Below, piece by piece: positions 59,101-64,000 of a stretch of DNA of 64,000 nt. The notes below the pieces were generated by a model. It made no database searches. It had not been told where the DNA came from and saw nothing but the letters and a program-made list of their open reading frames with translations. Every line of letters begins with the position of its first letter. Position 1 is the stretch's first letter. The position numbers and the translations under genes were made by a program. This stretch comes from Turritopsis dohrnii (lineage: Eukaryota > Cnidaria > Hydrozoa > Anthoathecata > Oceaniidae), in contig BQMF02000237.1 in NCBI GenBank assembly GCA_027922465.2, forward strand, positions 310,001-374,000, in the 5' to 3' direction.

Positions 59101-62100
59101 ATTCGTTAGAGAGATATGAACAAAAAATTTTCATGTTAATTTTTAAAAAAATGTCAATTTTTAACACAAGTAGGATGCAGAAGATGTATATTCCTTTCAA
59201 AAACCTGCATGAAATTATATACTCTGAATCACCCGCATCAACAAAATTATCACCCACAGAAACTTATAAATCAGTTGATTTTTACCATACTAATGAATAC
59301 ACATAGAATTCTCACAGACAGACGTCACAATGTGACTTTGCCGCCCTCTGCTATATTGGAAAAATAAGAAAACCTGCTGGGTACGAGGTTGTCAGACCTT
59401 CCCAAGTCTTCAATGAAGACTAAATGTTAGTTGTCACTTATGCTGCTATCTCAATACTAATTCACAGTACAGATAGTAGACATGAAAATTTTTCCCAGAC
59501 TTCAACCATATTTCAGTGGAAATCACCCACATTTTTCATATTTGGGGTTTTCTGCTCAATAATGCTGCTGCTCATAGATTATCCATGAATGAACTAGAAT
59601 CAATAAGCACCAGAGATAGACTGTTACACAGGACTTGTACAATATGGATATGTTAAATGTGAATGCATTTATTTTTTTCCAAGTAACAAAGAAAAATTAG
59701 TTGCAACTATTATATGCAATTTCGATAATTTCACAAAATTGATGGATCAGTTGTTTGGTGATTCTGACTACACCCCCTGTAAACCCAAGGTAACCAGATA
59801 GAATATAGAATAGAATTAGAATAATATTTATTCGTCATAAAAAAATAAATAAATTAGCTACAAAGTAGTTAAATGAAATAGAGACTGGAGACCACCCCAG
59901 TAGATATATCTAAACAACGGAGTTGGCCACCAAAGATAAAAGATCTTCTATTTTAGAAACAACTTTTTAACAACCTTTCATTATAAAGGTTTTTATAATC
60001 TTTCTTGAAAACTTAAAATAAACTCTAGTAAATACAAAATCATAGCAACTGAAACACTTAATGGTGTCAAAGTAGATAACAAGCCAGTTTCTCTGAGAAA
60101 ATACCAAAAAAATTGTGCTAGGAAGCAATTGCATTGGAAGGCTAAAACACAGTGTGGAGCAGAAGAGACTTAACAAATGCTATCTAATTGAGTCTTTTAA
60201 GCTTGGTTCCCACTAGAGCAAATATGAGATATAAATGAGATTTCAAAAATGAGACAGAAATGAGATAAGATTTGAGATGAGCGATCGATCATTCACACTA
60301 TATCATAAATTGATCTCAATATGGACATCAGTAGTAGTGCTATAATTTTGAGAAAGAAACTTTTAGTTATTTTATTTTTACAACGAATGCGAAGGAAACG
60401 CTTACTAAAACAAAAAGATTGGCAACGTTGATGAATTTGAGGTGAGGAAAACATGGAGAATTTCCTTATATCCCTTGTCTGATTTGTCGTAAAGACAAAG
60501 AAACAAATGAACACTTTCCACCAAAAGTCCATCTTTTGAGATTAAGCTCCAACTTTTTTTTCTTCTGAGATTTTCTCTCTCTCGTACTAGACACACAACA
60601 CACAAAAACGCACACAAAAACCATAGTTAGAATTGATGCACAATGTGATTTGAAAAAGAAACACTTGGAAATGTAAAAAACGTTTGTCTGAACCTTTGAA
60701 GATGTTCTATCTCATTTGTTTGGAATCAGAAAATTTTGACTCCAAAGATGTGATAGAAATGAGATTAAAATGAAATCAAAATGAGATCAAGTATTCTACA
60801 AATGAGATAGAGCATTCTCATTAGATTCGTAAATTATCTCATCTCATCATATCTCATTTCTATCTCATTTTTGCTTTAGTCCCAATCGCAATTTACACTT
60901 CTGAAACATGCACAATGCCATCACTCCTCCCCAGACCCTTCCATGCACATGATTTTTTTTCCATTAATTTGAGGCAAGAGGTGGGACATTTATTACATCT
61001 AAAAAAAATAATCTGCACTCATTTCCCTAAAGAGATAGTCAGGCCCAATCTTAGTTGAAAAGTGAACAAGATGCCCTTGCAGGCATAAGGATTTCTGCAA
61101 AACCAGCTGAAGTATGAAAAAAGAAAGACATGAAAGCTGAAGCTGAAGTATGAAAAAAGAAAGACAATTGACATTCTTGAAATTTAAGAAAGATCATTTC
61201 CGTAGATCATGTACTCCCCAAAAATCTGGAAAAAACATAATTTTCACTATGCAAAACTTTATACCAATAAACACCAATAAACTTGATTATATCTGAATGA
61301 CGTAATGTTCTTTATTTTGTTGGTACGAAATGATATTAAAGATTCAGTGATCAATTCAGATAAGACAATGTAAGTTAATGTAAATGCCTACCATCCTTAT
61401 AGAATTCCTAATTCACAAGCACAAAAAGGAAAGCGTAGATTTTAATGATACAAAATACATCTATATATACATATAAAATCAACATACATAACTGAAACAG
61501 AAATTTGTGCTTTAATTTGAGTAACAATATGTCATTGCTATCTTTTTAATTTAGAAACATGCATTACCTGAACTAAATTTCATGAAAAGATTATAAAGAT
61601 TTATTCAGAAACTTAAAAAACATTAAATTTTTAATTACGTATACACGCCAGGGCATTATGAAACAATAACTGACACAACACGAAACTTACATTAACTCCC
61701 AATGAACTTAATGAACAAAATAAAATCAAATTTATATGCTTTCAGATATTACAGTGATTACGCATGTACGGTCAATCTTCCATCCAAATTACTAAGACTT
61801 CCCAAACACAAAAAGTAAAAAAAGATTAAGATTATGAAAGACCTACACTTACCAAAATTAGCAAACATAACTGAAAGCAGAAATTTGAATTAAAGGATGT
61901 CCAGTATTTAGAATATACAAGTAAGCTAAAATAATAGCTAGAGAAACATCAAACATAAAATGATGCACAGGTAGAGGGTAGTCAGAACATTCTTGTATGT
62001 TGTTGGAGCTGAAGAGGAAACTGAGCTGAGCTGTATGTATCCAGAGCTTAAAAAGCATTACAGCCCACACAAACAAAGGATCTTTGGTATTTAGAAAGGC

Positions 62101-64000
62101 TTAAAAAGAATCCCCCAGACATTTTCCAAAAAAAAGCATTCCTTTTCACACACTGTTTTTATAAAACATTGAGAGCTTGTTTTTAGAAAAGAATGAACGC
62201 AGTAGAATCTTTGTAAGATAATTATAAATTTCTCCCCTTCTCCCTTAAATCTTCTTTTAAATCTGTTCAATATTGATCAATCAACACGTGGAAGTCTATG
62301 TGGGTTTCTTCGGTTTCTTCTACCATTATGCGAACGGCGTGGTGAAGTCGAAAAATACCCGGATGATCACATGGCGGAAATTCAAGCCAATAAACTCAGT
62401 GGTGGACCGCACGCCGGCCTATTTTTTCCTCCCCAGGCCTGAACTGTCGCTATTGAAGTTAAGGTGGCTATATTAGCACCCTTTCATAGAAATCGGGCAT
62501 TATGCACCAATCACGATTGAGACGGCTTTTTTATGAACCAATGAAATTTAAGAGACAAAAATGCGTAGGTTTGGACAGTAAGATGAAAACAGAAAAACAC
62601 GGACGATCGTAAAGTATTTCTTGCTTACGCAGAAATCCAAAAAACTGAGTGGGCCATGTTTTCTAGGCAACAAAAAATGTATTTCCCACTTTTTTTTGGG
62701 CTCCATAAGAACATGTTTCCTTCCCTCAAGTTTGATCTTTTTAACTCTTATTGTTTCATGGTAGTAGTCTGATCTATTGAGGTTGAACTAGGTTTGCAAG
62801 TTAAGAGGTAGTTTTGAGTATTAGCTGACTGAAAAAGAATAAAAGGACTTTTACTGGACTGAAAACTTTTAAAGCAGTTTTAGGATATATAAGAGAGAAC
62901 ATGGGCTACGAGACTCAATAAACAATATGATTATTGAAGGAAAATTACCCCTAAGATTAATGTGATGTTTATTTTCAATACAAATGTGAGGAATAGAAGA
63001 AAATGTTTTAGAAGAATGCTCTGATGGAGAAATTAAGGTGGAGAAAATGAAGGAAGGTCATACTGTGTCACCTGTAGCCCTTACATGTTTCCTTTTTCTG
63101 TTTTCACTTTTATCAATAACTAATTTATGCTTCGTCACAGGGATCAGTAAAATCAGTAAAATAAGGGAATTACCAGGGAAGATTGTTAAAATGGAAAGCA
63201 AATTTTGTTTTATTCTTATTATGTGATATGAGTTTACTCTTTAGTGTTAAAGTAGATTATTGACTACCTTATTAATTAAACTCTGTATCGTCCTTGTTTT
63301 CAATTTTCAGTAAGCTTTTCCCAGAAATGAGTTTTTTACTGCATCAATGAGTGTATTCTTAGTGGCAATAAGTGATGGATCTATTTTAACCTGATAGGTT
63401 GAACTTTTAAGAAGATTGCCTGCTTTATGTTGATAAAAGCAAGTTCCACTAGTATATTGTTAGTGGATTTATCTTGTTTTTCTAATGGTGACATACAATA
63501 TTGAGATATGTATGACAAAAATTATTGTTATTTATTTCAGGTGGAGGTGGTGGCCTGGGTAAACAATTAGCCCTTTCCTTTGCAAAATGTGGTGCTAGAG
63601 TTGTTCTTTGGGATGTTGATAAAGGTAAAGTTATTCATCTCAAAGCATATTTACTTTCCTTTGGACAAATTTGTTTAGAAAGCACTGCAAAGGTATGTAT
63701 TTCTGCAGAAATACGCACACTACTTCCATAAAAATGCTCTTCATTGCAATGTCAATTCTGCCCAATGGTTTAGTCCTGTGTTTTAACTATTGCGGTACAT
63801 GCATATTGTTCGCATTGTAGCACTTCACTTTGTTTTTATGCAGATATGAGTTCACTGTTAAGGCTTGAGGAAAACCCTAAGATCTGGACAGAATGGGATA
63901 CTTTATTCATTCCTTGTTGCTTATTTTACTATTACTATTAACTATTACCCTAGCAAAAACTTTCAATTTGTTTCCACAGATGCCAATGAACAATCTGCAG
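56169..64000 (+). CDS. SDR16C/RDH10-type short-chain dehydrogenase (5' part)
   Basis: Members oxidise or reduce retinoids, steroids or other lipids at the ER membrane with NAD(P)(H). Exons: 56169-56304, 63541-63624, and 63980 onward, cut by the window end; phases agree (1, 1). The N-terminus carries a hydrophobic anchor (MINFLWCLCLLLWSICEAIF) and a basic segment, then LTDKTVLIT. The cofactor motif T-G-x3-G-x-G is TGGGGGLG (residues 45-52), with its first Gly split by intron 1. VVLWDVDK follows, whose Asp after the second strand favours NAD(H). The layout matches RDH10, DHRS3 and HSD17B11/13 relatives; which one cannot be told without the catalytic half. Confidence 0.88.
56305..57119. other. 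SDR intron 1, no other feature
   Basis: AT-rich intron sequence. No supported ORF on either strand. Confidence 0.4.
57120..58440. mobile_element. TTAA-type element carrying a P2X7-ballast-like ORF
   Basis: Ends AGGACTGGTCTACTCAAAAA and its mirror (TTTTTGAGTAGACCAGTCCT) lie 1.3 kb apart. TTAA (57116-57119) and TTGA (58441-58444) flank them, as expected for a decayed TTAA duplication (Kolobok or piggyBac-like). The only coding content is the broken minus-strand P2X7-ballast-like gene. Confidence 0.75.
57480..58165 (-). pseudogene. P2X7 C-terminal ballast-domain-like protein, broken
   Basis: Minus-strand pieces in order: an acidic N-terminal part (HIEEDFRGMKLQPHQYEPM, EEES), then LCWCSCGKYVV, VDCLHCKEV (Cys-rich start of the ballast domain), after a likely intron CITFNEYFSKLHLEKVVLHN, and finally NRSYRFAAYKQF, RRVIPSCVLRKIREKYPE. 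This order matches the zinc-binding ballast domain known from P2X7 receptors and from many stand-alone invertebrate proteins. At least three frame changes or stops (near 58120, 57985 and 57655) show it is dead. No P2X channel part is present. Confidence 0.7.
58445..60202. other. SDR intron 1, middle part
   Basis: No gene seen. Near 59330-59395 is an inverted copy of the CTCGTACCCAGxGGTTTTCTT end-like sequence. Near 59800-59850 ATAGAATAGAATTAGAATAA followed by TATTTATTCGTC looks like a retroelement 3' end. Confidence 0.35.
60203..60887. mobile_element. MITE with GAGATAnAAATGAGAT subterminal repeats
   Basis: The left end TTGGTTCCCACTAGAGCAAA and right end (reverse complement TTGCGATTGGGACTAAAGCA) are imperfect inverted repeats. 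Both are followed by many ATGAGAT units, also at 60750-60860. About 685 bp, no ORF. Confidence 0.75.
60888..63540. other. SDR intron 1, 3' part
   Basis: AT-rich intron. A GC-richer patch at about 62285-62480 has an open frame but no homologue. Otherwise nothing until the polypyrimidine tract before exon 2. Confidence 0.35.

Noticed and set aside
62273..62476. ORF in a GC-richer patch of the dehydrogenase intron
   Set aside because: No motif or splice sites; possible repeat or regulatory patch but unsupported.
1..64000. tRNA, rRNA or CRISPR loci
   Set aside because: I saw no tRNA-like box A/box B pair with cloverleaf, no rRNA sequence and no regularly spaced repeat array; a tRNA scan could still find one.

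Overview
The window is animal nuclear DNA: AT-rich, with GT-AG introns, long intergenic spacers and many short inverted-repeat transposons. Gene content (WAPL, PPM1K-like phosphatase, SDR16C/RDH10-type dehydrogenase, a P2X7-ballast-type relic, a giant low-complexity secreted protein) and the transposon types suggest a cnidarian, perhaps a hydrozoan. That placement is inference; no marker gene in the window proves it.

Layout. 1-13.5 kb is accessory sequence: a single-exon Ig/FN3-like membrane receptor (minus strand, 10291-11244), a near-identical inverted fragment of its tail at 341-471, relics of THAP-like and cysteine-protease-like transposon genes, and several MITEs. 13.9-35.6 kb is one complete minus-strand gene, WAPL, the cohesin-release factor. 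I resolved it into 18 phase-consistent exons (1055 aa). Its 9.3-kb intron 1 holds a nested pair of DNA transposons: a hAT-like element (CAG...CTA ends, 5-bp target duplication) interrupted by a 7.7-kb element with a perfect 24-bp inverted repeat and a TTA duplication. The inner element has two spliced minus-strand genes: a Zator/ISAzo13-like DDE transposase with one premature stop, and a Tudor-like/BEN-domain protein.

36.4-37.9 kb is a PPM1K-like mitochondrial PP2C phosphatase on the plus strand, head to head with WAPL across a 771-bp shared promoter. 39.25-50.17 kb is a six-exon plus-strand gene for a 2686-aa secreted protein with internal repeats, six CxxPPC motifs, a Val/Pro/Ala-rich block and a highly basic C-terminus. 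The splice donor of its exon 3 lies inside the terminal repeat of a 154-bp transposon. 56.2 kb to the window end is the 5' part of a membrane-anchored short-chain dehydrogenase. Its 7.2-kb intron 1 contains a TTAA-flanked element carrying a broken P2X7-ballast-type ORF.

The host genes are housekeeping or structural and do not form an obvious pathway. The most unusual signals are the two-gene Zator-like transposon with a covarying hairpin downstream of both genes, and the secreted-protein gene that uses a transposon end as a splice site.
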